A stretch of DNA of 64,000 nt, from contig NC_081555.1 in NCBI RefSeq assembly GCF_963082655.1, forward strand, positions 22,198,643 to 22,262,642, given 5' to 3'. The translations under genes were made by a program, and so were the position numbers. Numbering within the stretch: position 1 is the first letter of the stretch; every line of letters starts with the position of its first letter. The notes beneath the pieces are model-generated. The model was not told the origin of the DNA. It worked only from the letters and a program-made list of their open reading frames with translations, and searched no databases. This DNA is from Stomoxys calcitrans (taxonomy: Eukaryota > Arthropoda > Insecta > Diptera > Muscidae). Positions 45,972 to 57,581 of the stretch are shown in pieces.

Positions 45972-46227
45972 TGGCTATCAAGGCGCAGAGGTTAGCATGT
46001 CCGCCTATAACGCCGAACACCTGGGGTCAAATCCTGGCGTGGACATTGGAAAAGTTTTCAGCGGTAGTTTTTCCCTAACTAATGCTGGCTACATTTGTTC
46101 GGTATCCTGCCACATTAAAACTTCTCTACAAAGTGGTGTCGCTATGCGGTACGCCGTGAGTGAGCTTAAAACCGCACTCATTGCAATGAGAGAAGTATCC
46201 CCTGTTCCTTAATTGAATGTTCATGGG
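45972..46227 (+). mobile_element. tRNA-derived SINE
   Basis: Head AAGGCGCAGAGGTTAGCATG (A box) and GGGGTCAAATCC (B box), body GCGGTAGTTTTTCCCTAACT, ending CCTGTTCCTTAATTGAATGT. Same family as at 23174, but with a longer body. Confidence 0.8.
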
Positions 46228-46289
46228 AAATTTAGTAGAAATTCTTCCTGTCTATAGACATAAAACAAAAAGCTCACCGTTTTCATTCG

Positions 46290-46537
46290 TTACAGGGCAC
46301 ACATTCTCTGATAGACCAAGGTTTTCAATCAACGACTTTTTTGTAGTGTAGATGTCAAGGAATAGGAACCAATAGAACATCTGCTGTGTGTCTGTACTGC
46401 ACTGGCAAGAAAAAATAGAAATTCTACTTTAGGTTCTTATTTTATTAAAGGCTTGTCTGAGTTGGCTAATGTGAACATTTGCTGGTTGGCTCGCCAATGT
46501 GAACATTGGCTGGTTCTGGTGGAAATTAAATGGCATC
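46290..46537 (+). pseudogene. Non-LTR retroelement relic upstream of gene H
   Basis: TFSDRP, IEHLLCVC, TLGSYF and LSELANVNIC codons in shifting frames match the relics before F and G. A short TGTGAACATT...GGCTGGTT piece is duplicated at its end. Confidence 0.75.
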
Positions 46538-46538
46538 T

Positions 46539-46734
46539 GCCTTCTCGTGTTATCAGGCTACAATTTACTTGTAGCAAATTTTAGAATATTGGAAAACCTA
46601 ATTTTTTGTTTTGTATATCCAAGAAACTGCTGCCACCAATCTTTTATGACTCCTCAAAAATTCTCTTTTAGGAAGTTTCCCAAAAACGACAGATTACTAC
46701 TTCAACTTAAGAACTAATATCTAAAGTTGAAGAA
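46539..46734 (+). promoter_or_regulatory. Conserved 5' block of gene H
   Basis: CCTTCTCGTGTTATCAGGCT, TATATCCAAGAAACTGCTGC and TTCTCTTTTAGGAAGTTTCC with AG at 46670-46671, 64 nt before the ATG. Confidence 0.65.
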
Positions 46735-49262
46735 ATGTTGAAATACCTTCCTCCCATCGATTATTGCCGACTCTGTGTAAAAAGCTGCAATGATAACCAG
46801 CGCAGCCTTTATGATGAGACAGGTCAAGCTAACTCGAATCATGATCTTGTGGCCAAATATTTTACTAACGCAGTGAGTCTACTCTCTGATAAACACAATG
46901 AATGAATGGTGACATCCAAATACTATATCTTCAATGCTTTCAGATGTTGAATATGGAATGGGAAAGACGTCTTCAATATATCTGCGAGAAATGTTGGCAG
47001 CATATCAGGGAGTTTCATCAATTCCAGCAGTCGATTATTGAGGCACAGAAGGGCCCACATTTGCATACAGAAGCGGCAAAAGAAATTGGGATTAAGCCCG
47101 AAATGGAGATAAATCAGCAAGAATTACAATTGGAGTTGCCTAGTGACCAGGCTTTAAGCTCTAGCACTGAAGGTTTATACAAATCTACAGCCCTGATCTT
47201 TGATATAAAAAATGAAGAACCTTTGGATCTCAATAGTGATTATAATGGGATGTCGCCTCATGGCATCGCTCAGTTAACGGATGAAGAAGCGACTCTGAAG
47301 GATACAGCATTGACAAATGACATTGAATCCAATGAAGATTTTAGCTCAAATGATGAACTGCCCTTATCATCTTTCAGGCAGACCAAACTTTACTCCTCGC
47401 AAAGTAAATTTGCTACAACAAAAAGGTCTGTAGAGGAGTTTGATGAGCTGGTAGCTTTGTGGCGTTCTTCCTTGGAATGTGAAATTTGTCATCAGCTGGT
47501 GGCCAGCTATTCCCAGTTGAAGGAACATTTTAACAAAAACCATGTTTCAGAAATTTGTTACCTCATGTGTTGCCAATTGAGGCTGGATACTCGTTATGAT
47601 ATTGAAAACCACATACACTATCATAATGCCCCACAGCAGCTTAGATGTAAGGCCTGTTGCAAGGCCTTCCGTTTGAAGACATATTTGAAAAATCACATTA
47701 GGAAAGTCCACACCAGCAAGGGAGGAGATAATAAAAATGCCAAAATCAGCGAGAGTAGAGTGGAAGGAAAATATCGTTGCTGCAAGTGTTCAAAGGACTT
47801 TGCAACGAAAACACATTTAAATACCCACAATCGGGATGTTCATAAAATCCAGATTTATGAATGTAACATTTGTGAAAAATCATATACGCGCCCGGATGCA
47901 CTGAGCGAGCATTTGGCTATACACAAAGGCGAGAAGAAGCATGCCTGCTCCTTCTGCCCCAAGGCATTTACCTGTCGTTCTTATTACCGTCAGCATATGA
48001 AAAAACAGCATCTCCAAGAATGGAAGAAGATGCATAATGAGCCGGCCCAAACAGAGAAGGGGTATAGGCGAGAAATTCGAGGAGAGAGTGTGGTCTATGT
48101 TTGCCGTTATTGCTCCATGGAATATGACAAACTGCGTTCCATGTATCATCATCTCAATCGTTGTCAAAAAGACAATGAAACAATAGAACCTAAAATGGGG
48201 TTTCGCCAGGAAACTCGTGGAGAGAGTGTGATATATGTTTGCATTTATTGTTCCAAGGAGTATGAAAAGCGGGTTTCCATGCTCAATCATATCAGGCAAT
48301 GCCAAATAGACAATGGGCCAATGGAGCCTAAAAGGGGTTATCGGCGAGAAGCTCGCGGAGAGAGTATGGTCTATGTTTGCATTCATTGCTCCAAGGAGTA
48401 TGAAAGGCGGTATGCCATAAACAATCATATTAGGCAAAGTCATGAAGACGCTATGCCAATAGAGTCTGAAAAGGGGTGTCGACGAGATATACGGGGAGAG
48501 GTTAAGATCTTTGTTTGCATTTATTGTTCCAAGGAGTATGAAAAGTATCAATCCATGAGCGCTCACCTCTCCCGATGCCATAGAGACGAAAGATCTTTAG
48601 CGAAGCCTAGAAAGGGGTATCGGCTGGAAACTCGTGGCGGGGGTAAGGTCTATGCTTGCAGTTTTTGCTCCAAGGAATATGAAAAATATGAATCCTTGAA
48701 CGCTCATATCTACCGATGCCATAAAGACGAAAGTTCTTTAGCGAAGCCTAGAAAGGGGTATCGGCGAGAAACTCGGGGAGAGAATAAGGTCTATGTCTGC
48801 ATGTTATGTTCCAAGGAGTATGAAAATCGGAATTCCATGATCTATCATCTCAACCGATTCCATAGAGACGAAGAATCTCTAACGAAGCAGGCAACAATAA
48901 ATTCTCAGCCTTCAGTGCCAGCAGGTCAAATTAGTCAAGACTCATTGAACACCAGGACTATAGGTCGGCAGACAGGTGATAAAACCAATAAAACTCCTAA
49001 TGGTGATATGGGTATCTTAAATGAACTTTGCAAAGAAGGAGAAGGTGAAAATGCTACATTGACGGCCTCTTTGGAGGGAATAGAGTTGCAAGATGAAAAT
49101 GCAACCAGGACAACTGTGAAGACCGAACAATTTTTGGATGAAACAAATGCCTTGGGAAATGAGGAGATAGATGAAAAAGATATACCACACGAATTTGAAG
49201 AGGCCACCTGGGAAAGCGAAGAATTCATAAAATCCGAAGTAGAAGAATTTATGGAGCTTTGA
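46735..49262 (+). CDS. Gene H: ZAD zinc-finger protein with six modules
   Basis: Model: exon 1 46735-46872, intron 46873-46943 (71 nt), exon 2 46944-49262; 818 aa. ZAD, linker with FDIKNEEPLDLNSD (the Lys site is IKNE), lead-in near residue 205, six C2H2 fingers, six modules at about 430-687. Modules 4 to 6 share a hybrid spacer, SLAKPRKGYR, with an exact 141-nt period (48594 to 48735). SLAK is otherwise found only after the last module, so these are recent copies of the terminal module. Module 3 lost Cys (NHIRQSH) but has His at the next position. The tail has VKTEQF and ends EVEEFMEL. AATAAA at 49339. Probable nuclear regulator. Confidence 0.92.
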
Positions 49263-49499
49263 AGCAGAGGCTTAAGACCTCAGCTGATTTTGACATGCTA
49301 AGTAGTCAGGGAAGGCTCTTGTGGCAACCTATTTTTTAAATAAAAACTATTCAAAGAAATATTTTTAATAAATACGCAGTTCCTCTTGAACCCTTCTTAA
49401 AGAGTTTGTGTTGTCTTGCTTTTCGAAATAGAAACAAAAAGAATACTGGTAGAAAATCAAAAACCAAATAAACTTATTTCGTGACCAAAATGAAAAGAA

Positions 49500-50340
49500 G
49501 CGCACACTCAAAAAATTTTGAACCTCAACACCAGTTAAAATGAACTAAATTTGGGAAATATTGAACTTCCTATGGCGCTAGAGAATATAATGCTCGTTGG
49601 GAGTTCAACAAGTTCTTTATAGCAACGAAATTGGTTATACATAGTATTAGTCCAGTTTCAACTTCCCACAGGTAAAATATGAACTAAAAGGCATTGGAGA
49701 TGAAAGATAAAATTATTGAAAAAATCGCTTTTTCCTAACATTTCGGACCATCCAATTGGACCCTTTTGTTCCAGTCGAGTATTGAACCAAGAACCTTCTG
49801 TCTACAAAGCAGATGCTCCATGCATTCATCGACATTAGTATTGTTTAAGTCTAAGACTATTTTCGCATATCAATATTTACTTAAACAAAAGAAAAACATT
49901 TTCCCACTTCTTTTCATCAAAGAAGGTCATGCTTATTTTGTTCAGCTTTGTCAGGTTCTATTTATAGACACAATGTCTCACCATTAGAAAAGTGTTTATT
50001 AATTTGTTCTTAATTTCGAGCATGTATTAGTGAATTCAAGAAATGGGAATGAACGTTTTAGTTGTATTAAACTAAAAATCATGCAGTAATAAATTTGAGA
50101 AAAGGTATTGTCAACGATGATATGCTTTTGCTAATGTTTAGTAAAATTGTCGCTTATTTCAAAAATAATCTTTTAAGGAAAGCTCTTTTATTTATATTCA
50201 CGAGTAGTTAGTTTTATTCATACAACGTTTATTTTCTCATTCTTTAGGAATTTTTAACTAATCGTGAATAAATATCATAGACTAACGAGTATTACGTTAT
50301 TAACTTCTATTTACGATAGGCATTTTTCTGAGTGCAAAGG
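49500..50340. mobile_element. Possible TIR element (GCACTCA...AAAAA ends)
   Basis: Left CGCACACTCAAAAAATTTTG and right GGCATTTTTCTGAGTGCA are weakly inverted. Interior includes a tRNA-like piece on the minus strand (GGTTCAATACTCG near 49781). Boundaries uncertain. Confidence 0.4.
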
Positions 50341-50454
50341 CAAATTAAATAAATATTTTTTTAATGATTGAGGCAATCAGAGAATGGGACTCAGCACTAT
50401 ATATTTAGCAATATTGAGTATCCTTTAGCTTTCAATCTACTTGGTAAATGTCTT

Positions 50455-50650
50455 TATTAATAACTTTATTTATGTCTAGTGGATTTTGTATAATTTATTT
50501 CTATGTCACCCTGTATTTTTAGTATTATAGATTTAATGTCCTTTAAATTGTAATATCCTTATGTATTTTTGCATTCGTCATTGAATAAATGAGAAAAAAA
50601 AATATTGAGAAAACATAAATAAGAGTTTTTGGATTTATAAGTTTACGACA
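50455..50650 (+). other. Conserved 3' block (gene H copy)
   Basis: TTTCTATGTCACCCTGTATT, TATCCTTATGTATTTTTGCA, TTGAATAAATGAG and GTTTTTGGATTTATAAGTTT as after genes A and F. Confidence 0.55.
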
Positions 50651-50734
50651 TAAATGATCTAAAAATTAAATTTGTTTTAGCGACCAAAAACATTCGTAAG
50701 GATTTTAATATGGATTTTTTGCAAAATTTTGAAA

Positions 50735-51315
50735 AGATTGGTCAATAAATGCGCTTGCAGTGGCTCCAGAAGTGAAAATTTGGCGATATACATGTATGGC
50801 AGCTATATGTAAATCTGAACCGATTTCTATGAAATTCTCCAGAATTACTAAAAGTCATAAGAACTCCCTTCCTGCCAAATTTCCAGAGAGAATCGTCTAA
50901 CAAATAAGCATTTTATTGCAATATTTATATAAATCGGATGAACATATAAATGGGAGCTATATCTAAATCTGAACCGATTTCGACCAAACTCTATAGATAT
51001 TGTGGTAGTCATCGAGGAAAGCGTTGTGCACAATTTAGTCCAAAATCGGACGAACATATGTATGGAAGCTATTTCCAAATCTGAACAGATTTTTTCCAAT
51101 ATCAATAGGCTTTGCCTCTACGCCAAAAAAATTAATGTGCCAGATTTGAAGACGATCGGATGAAACTTGCGACCTATAGTTTGTACACAAATTAACATAG
51201 CCAGACGGACAGACAGACATAGAGTCGATCGGTATACTTTTCAATGGGTCTGCTTCTCTTCCTTCTGGGTGTTACAAACAAGTGCACTAAGTTATAATAC
51301 CCTGTGCCACAGTAG
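50735..51315 (+). repeat. Dispersed repeat with ~130-nt subunits
   Basis: Same start (AGATTGGTCAATAAATGCGC) and end (CAGACGGACAGACAGACATA, then ATAATACCCTGTGCCACAGT) as the copy at 33524. It touches satellite array 2. Confidence 0.75.
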
Positions 51316-54300
51316 TGAAGACGATTAGTACAATAAACAAAATTACGTGAAATTTCATATTTTATTTTTTTTTGCATTTTTTTAGCAAAGGCTAACCCCT
51401 TATGAAATTTTTCAATTTTTGATGCGAAAAACTTTTTCGAGTTGAATATACAGTATTGAAGATTATTGCAAAAAAATCGGATTAGTGCAACTCCTATGTT
51501 TTTTCTTCAAAAAAACAAGCTAAAAATCGCAAAATTAATTTCCGAAAAATGGTAAAAAAATCGAGTTGCGTTTGAAATTGCTGTAACATTGTTAGTTTTG
51601 CGAATTTCAAAATTCTGAGGACACCGTCGGATTTGTCAGGAAAATCCCTTTCTGTAATGGTGCTGGACGAAGCAATACTCTTTCATATTTGCTTGAAAAC
51701 TTTAGAGTATTGCTTCAAAATCGCATAATTAATATTCAAAAAATTCAAAAAAACCAACGTGAGTTTGCAATTGCTGTAACTTCCTTAGTTTTGCAAACTT
51801 CACAATTTTTCAGACACCATTGGATTCGTGAAGAAAATCTCTTTCCATAGTGGTGCTGGATGAAGGAATAGTGTAAAGTTTTCTATGAAAAACATCGCAA
51901 AAACCAAATCTTTTTTGGCATAAAAATTCAAGGTCGTTTTCAATGCCAAAACGGCTGTAACTCTTTCATTTTTCCGAATTTCGATCATTTTACAGCATTC
52001 CGCAGTTCGAAATTCGAAAACGATTCGAACAATAAACAAAATTACGTAAAAATTCACATTTTATTTTTTTTTGCATTTTTTTAGCAAGGCTAACCCCTCA
52101 TGAAATTTTTCAAATTTTGATGCGAAAAAATTTTTCGAGTTGAGTATACAGTATTGTAGATTATTGCAAAGAAATCGGATTAGTGCAAGTCCCATGTTTT
52201 TTCTTCAAAAAACAAGCTCAAAATCGCATAATTAATATTGGAAAAATGGTAAAAAAAATCGAGGTGAGTTTGAAATTGCTGTAACATTGTAAGTTTTGCG
52301 AAAATTCAAAATTCTGAGGACACCGTTGGATTCGTCAGGAAAATCCCTTTCCGTAATGGTGCTGGACGAAGCAATACTCTTTCCTATTTCCATGAAAACT
52401 TTAGAGTATTGCTTCAAAATCGCATAGTCAATATCCGAAAAATGCTAAAAAAATTAAAGTAAGTTTGGAATTGCTGTAACGTCCTTAATTTTGCGAACTT
52501 TAAAATTCCGAGGACACCGTTGGATTCGTGAAGAAAATCTCTATCCGTAATGGTGGTGGATAAAGCAATACTGTAAAGTTTTCTATGAAAAACATCGCAA
52601 AAACCAAATCTATTTTGGCGGAATAGTTTCAGGTCATTTTCAAAGTCAAAAATGCTTTAACTCCTTCATTTTTTCGAATTTCGATCATTTTCCAGCATTC
52701 CGCAGTTCGAAATTCGAAAACGATTCGTACAATAAACAGAATTACGTAACATTTCACATTTTATTTTTTTTTGCATTTTTTTAGCAAAGGCTAACCCCTT
52801 ATGAAATTTTTCAATTTTTGATGCGAAAAACTTTTTCGAGTTGAATATACAGTATTGAAGATTATTGCAAAAAAATCGGATTAGTGCAACTCCTATGTTT
52901 TTTCTTCAAAAAAACAAGCTAAAAATCGCAAAATTAATTTCCGAAAAATGGTAAAAAAATCGAGTTGCGTTTGAAATTGCTGTAACATTGTTAGTTTTGC
53001 GAATTTCAAAATTCTGAGGACACCGTCGGATTTGTCAGGAAAATCCCTTTCTGTAATGGTGCTGGACGAAGCAATACTCTTTCATATTTGCTTGAAAACT
53101 TTAGAGTATTGCTTCAAAATCGCATAATTAATATTCAAAAAATTCAAAAAAACCAACGTGAGTTTGCAATTGCTGTAACTTCCTTAGTTTTGCAAACTTC
53201 ACAATTTTTCAGACACCATTGGATTCGTGAAGAAAATCTCTTTCCATAGTGGTGCTGGATGAAGGAATAGTGTAAAGTTTTCTATGAAAAACATCGCAAA
53301 AACCAAATCTTTTTTGGCATAAAAATTCAAGGTCGTTTTCAAGGCCAAAACGGCTGTAACTCTTTCATTTTTCCGAATTTCGATCATTTTACAGCATTCC
53401 GCAGTTCGAAATTCGAAAACGATTCGAACAATAAACAAAATTACGTAAAAATTCACATTTTATTTTTTTTTGCATTTTTTTAGCAAGGCTAACCCCTCAT
53501 GAAATTTTTCAAATTTTGATGCGAAAAAATTTTTCGAGTTGAGTATACAGTATTGTAGATTATTGCAAAGAAATCGGATTAGTGCAAGTCCCATGTTTTT
53601 TCTTCAAAAAACAATCTCAAAATCGCATAATTAATATTGGAAAAATGGTAAAAAAATCGAGGTGAGTTTGAAATTGCTGTAACATTGTAAGTTTTGCGAA
53701 AATTCAAAATTCTGAGGACACCGTTGGATTCGTCAGGAAAATCCCTTTCCGTAATGGTGCTGGACGAAGCAATACTCTTTCCTATTTCCTTGAAAACTTT
53801 AGAGTATTGCTTCAAAATCGCATAGTCAATATCCGAAAAGTGCTAAAAAAATTAAAGTAAGTTTGGAATTGCTGTAACGTCCTAATTTTGCGAACTTTAA
53901 AATTCTGAGGACACCGTTGGATTCGTCAGGAAAATCCCTTTCCGTAATGGTGCTGGACGAAGCAATACTCTTTCCTATTTCCATGAAAACTTTAGAGTAT
54001 TGCTTCAAAATCGCATAGTCAATATCCGAAAAATGCTAAAAAAATTAAAGTAAGTTTGGAATTGCTGTAACGTCCTTAATTTTGCGAACTTTAAAATTCC
54101 GAGGACACCGTTGGATTCGTGAAGAAAATCTCTATCCGTAATGGTGGTGGATAAAGCAATACTGTAAAGTTTTCTATGAAAAACATCGCAAAAACCAAAT
54201 CTATTTTGGCGGAATAGTTTCAGGTCATTTTCAAAGTCAAAAATGCTTTAACTCCTTCATTTTTTCGAATTTCGATCATTTTCCAGCATTCCGCAGTTCG

Positions 54301-56600
54301 AAATTCGAAAACGATTCGTACAATAAACAGAATTACGTAACATTTCACATTTTATTTTTTTTTTGCATTTTTTTAGCAAAGGCTAACCCCTTATGAAATT
54401 TTTCAATTTTTGATGCGAAAAAATTTTTCGAGTTGAGTACACAGTATTGTAGATTATTGCAAAAAAAAATCGGATTAGAGTAACTCCCATATTTTTTCTT
54501 CAAAAAACAAGCTCAAAATCGCATAATTAATATTGGAAAAATGGTAAAAAAAAATCGAGGTGAGTTTGAAATTGCTGTAATATTGTTAGTTTTGCGAATT
54601 TCAAAATTCTGACGACACCGTTGGATTCGTCAGAAAAATCCCTTTCTGTAATGGTGCTAGACGAAGTAATACCCTTTCCTATTTCCTTGAAAACTTTAGA
54701 GTATTGCTTCAAAATCGCATTATTAATATCCAAAAAATTCAAAAAAACCAACGTGAGTCTGCAATTGCTGTAACTTCCTTAGTTTTGCAAACTTCACAAT
54801 TTTTCAGACACCATTGGATTCGTGAAGAAAATCTCTTTCCATAGAGGTGCTGGATGAAGGAATAGTGTAAAGTTTTCTATGAAAAACATCGCAAAAATCA
54901 AATCTATTTTAGCGTAAAAATTCAAGGTCATTTTTAAGGTCAATAACGCTGTATCTCCTTCATTTTTTCGAATTTCGATCATTTTCCAGCATTCCGCAGT
55001 TCGAAATTCGAAAACGATTCGAACAATAAACAAAATTACGTGAAATTTCACATTATATGAAATTTTTCAATTTTTGATGCGAAAAAATTTTTCGAGTTGA
55101 GTATACAGTATTGTAGATTATTGCAAAAAAATCGGATTAGTGCAACTCCCATGTTTTTTCTTCAAAAAACAAGCTCAAAATCGCATAATTAATATAGAAA
55201 AAATGGTAAAAAAATCGAGGTGAGTTTTAAGTTGCTGTAATTTCAAAATTCTGAGGACACCGTTGGATTCGTCAGGAAAATCCCTTTCTGTAATGGTGCT
55301 GGAGGAAGCAATACTCTTTCCTATTTCCTTGAAAACTTTAGTGTATTGCTTCAAAATCGCATAATTAATATCCAAAAAATTCAAAAAAAACCAACGTGAG
55401 TTTGCAATTGCTGTAACTTCCTTAGTTTTGCAAACTTCACAATTTTTTAGACACCGTTAGATTCGTGGGGAAAATCTCTTTTCGTAGTGGTGCTGGATGA
55501 AGGAATAGTGTAAAGTTTTCTATGAAAAACATCGTAAAAACCAAATCTATTTTGGCGTAAAATTCAAGGTCAATAACGCTGTAACTCCTTCATTCTTTCG
55601 AATTTCGATCAATTTCTAGCATTCCGCAGTTCGAAATTCGAAAACGATTCGAACAATAAACAAAATTACGTGAAATTTCACATTATATGAAATTTTTCAA
55701 TTTTTGATGCGAAAAAATTTTTCGAGTTGAGTATACAGTATTGTAGATTATTGCAAAAAAATGGGATTAGTGCAAGTCCCATGTTATTTCTTCAAAAAAC
55801 AAGCTCAAAATCGCATAATTAATATTGGAAAAATGGTAAAAAAATCGAGGTGAGTTTGAAATTGCTGTAACATTGTTAGTTTTGCGAATTTCAAAATTCT
55901 GAGGACACCGTTGGATTCGTCAGGAAAATCCCTTTCCGTAATGGTGCTGGACGAAACAATACTCTTTCCTATTTCCTTGAAAACTTTAGAGTATTGCTTC
56001 AAAATCGCATTAAAGTAAGTTTGGAATTGCTGTAACGTCCTTAATTTTGCGAACTTTAAAATTCTGAGGACACCGTTGGATTCGTGAAGAAAATCTCTAT
56101 CCGTGGATAAAGCAATACTGTGAAGTTTTCTATGAAAAACATCGCAAAAACCAAATCTATTTTGGCGGAATAGTTTCAGGTCATTTTCAAAGTCAAAAAT
56201 GCTGTAACTCCTTAATTTTTGCGAATTTCGATCATTTTCCAGCATTCCGCTGTTCGAAATTCGAAAACGATTCGTACAATAAACAGAATTACGTAACATT
56301 TCACATTTTATTTTTTTTTTGCATTTTTTTAGCAAAGGCTAACCCTTTATGAAATTTTTGAATTTATGATGCGAAAAAATGTTTCGAGTTGAGTATACAG
56401 TATTGTAGATTATTGCAAAAAAATCGGATTAGTGCAACTCCCATGTTTTTTCTTCAAAAAACAAGCTCAAAATCGCATAATTAGTATTCGAAAAATCGTA
56501 AAAAAATAAAGGTGAGTTCGAAATTGCTGTAACTTTCATAATTTTGCGAACTCTAAAATTCTGATTGGTTAGATACGTGAAGAAAATCTCTTTCTGTAAT
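51316..56600. repeat. Satellite array 2 with 1,399-bp higher-order repeat
   Basis: Same unit as array 1. Anchor GCTAACC at 51391, 52089, 52790, 53488, 54382 and 56338. Spacing alternates 698, 701, 698, and 51391-52740 recurs 1,399 bp later nearly unchanged: minus ORFs 51800-52057 and 53199-53456 encode identical 85-aa strings. An extra ~192-nt subunit near 53830-54020 and shortened units near 55050 and 55680 complete it. Confidence 0.93.
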
Positions 56601-57360
56601 GGGTTAAGTGGCAGTCTGCCATCAGTCTCCCTTAGACGATTTCGTCCATTGTTATGCCACAGGAACAGAAGAAGGAAGATGCCTTCTAGTTCCTACCGTT
56701 GAACCATCCAGATCGCTTTTAAAAAGCCCAATAACTTGTGAATGTTCACATCCGCTAAATCAGACAGGTTCTCAAAGAAATGAGAACCTAAAGTGAAACT
56801 CCTTCTGACTGCTAGTGCGGGACACACACACAGAAGGTGTTCTAAAGTCTCTTCTTCTTCGATGTCCTCACAGCTCTGCAAAAGTCGTTGCTGGCAACCT
56901 TTCCAACTGTCATGACGGCCACAATGACTGAGACGTCTGTTTTAGCCAATGACAGCAAAGCAGTAGTCCTCTTCAAGTCTCGATTAGGCCACATAGTTTT
57001 GGAATGCTTACAGCCCGCTCTTTGCGACCATCTATCATTCCTTGTCTTTCGGGCCTGGTCCTGAGAACTTAGCTTACATGTTGCTAAAGTCATACCCACA
57101 TATTCCAGTATCCCTGGAATGTGTAGGGTAGTTCATAGTCTCGCAAGCTCATCCGCTTTACAATTCCCTGGGAAATCTCTGTGGCCCGACAACCAGAACA
57201 GGTGAATTTTGAACTGTTCAACCATCTCATTGAGAGATCTGCGGCAATCGAGGGCGGTTTTTGTGTTTAGAAATACGTATTCCAGGGATTTAATGGCTGC
57301 CTAGCTGCCTGCCTGGGTAGAAAAAGAAGCCAGTTGGTCTTGCCTACTGGCCTTTTCCTA
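56600..57360 (-). pseudogene. Non-LTR retroelement relic with RNase H
   Basis: Minus-strand codons HLFWLSGHRDFPGNCKADEL (RNase H end) followed by MWPNRDLKRTTALLSL, SNDFC and ETLEHLLCVCPALAVRRSFT, then a 3' end with GACTGCCACT. Several frameshifts and one stop early in the RNase H part. It is opposite in orientation to the relics before E to H, so an independent insertion. Confidence 0.85.
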
Positions 57361-57480
57361 AAGGGAAAAGGAATATGCTACAGTTTTTGAAAGTTCTAGT
57401 AAAAAGAATCGGACTCTCTCTCTCCATTTGTTTTGAATTTTTGTCAATCTTAACCTATTGCTGATATTGCAGACACAAAA

Positions 57481-57581
57481 CCTTTTTTGAACTATTCAAA
57501 ATTCTCTTTTAGGAAGTTTATCCAAACCACCAAGTTACTACCACACCTGGCAGCTAACAACTAATATCTAAAGTTAAAGAC
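57481..57581 (+). promoter_or_regulatory. Conserved 5' block of gene I (short)
   Basis: Only the proximal part is conserved: CTATTCAAAATTCTCTTTTA then GGAAGTT, AG at 57511-57512, 70 nt before the ATG. The distal part (TTATTAGGCTACA...) is not recognisable here. Confidence 0.6.

Noticed and set aside
47880..48581. 233-aa minus-strand ORF opposite gene H (similar ones opposite all paralogues, e.g. 3371-3994, 18038-18577, 30615-31052)
   Set aside because: Antisense of the conserved finger and module codons; the same shadow appears opposite each paralogue with no domain of its own.
55805..56335. 176-aa minus-strand ORF and many 60-85-aa ORFs in 51300-56600
   Set aside because: They follow the satellite unit; the repetition explains their similarity.
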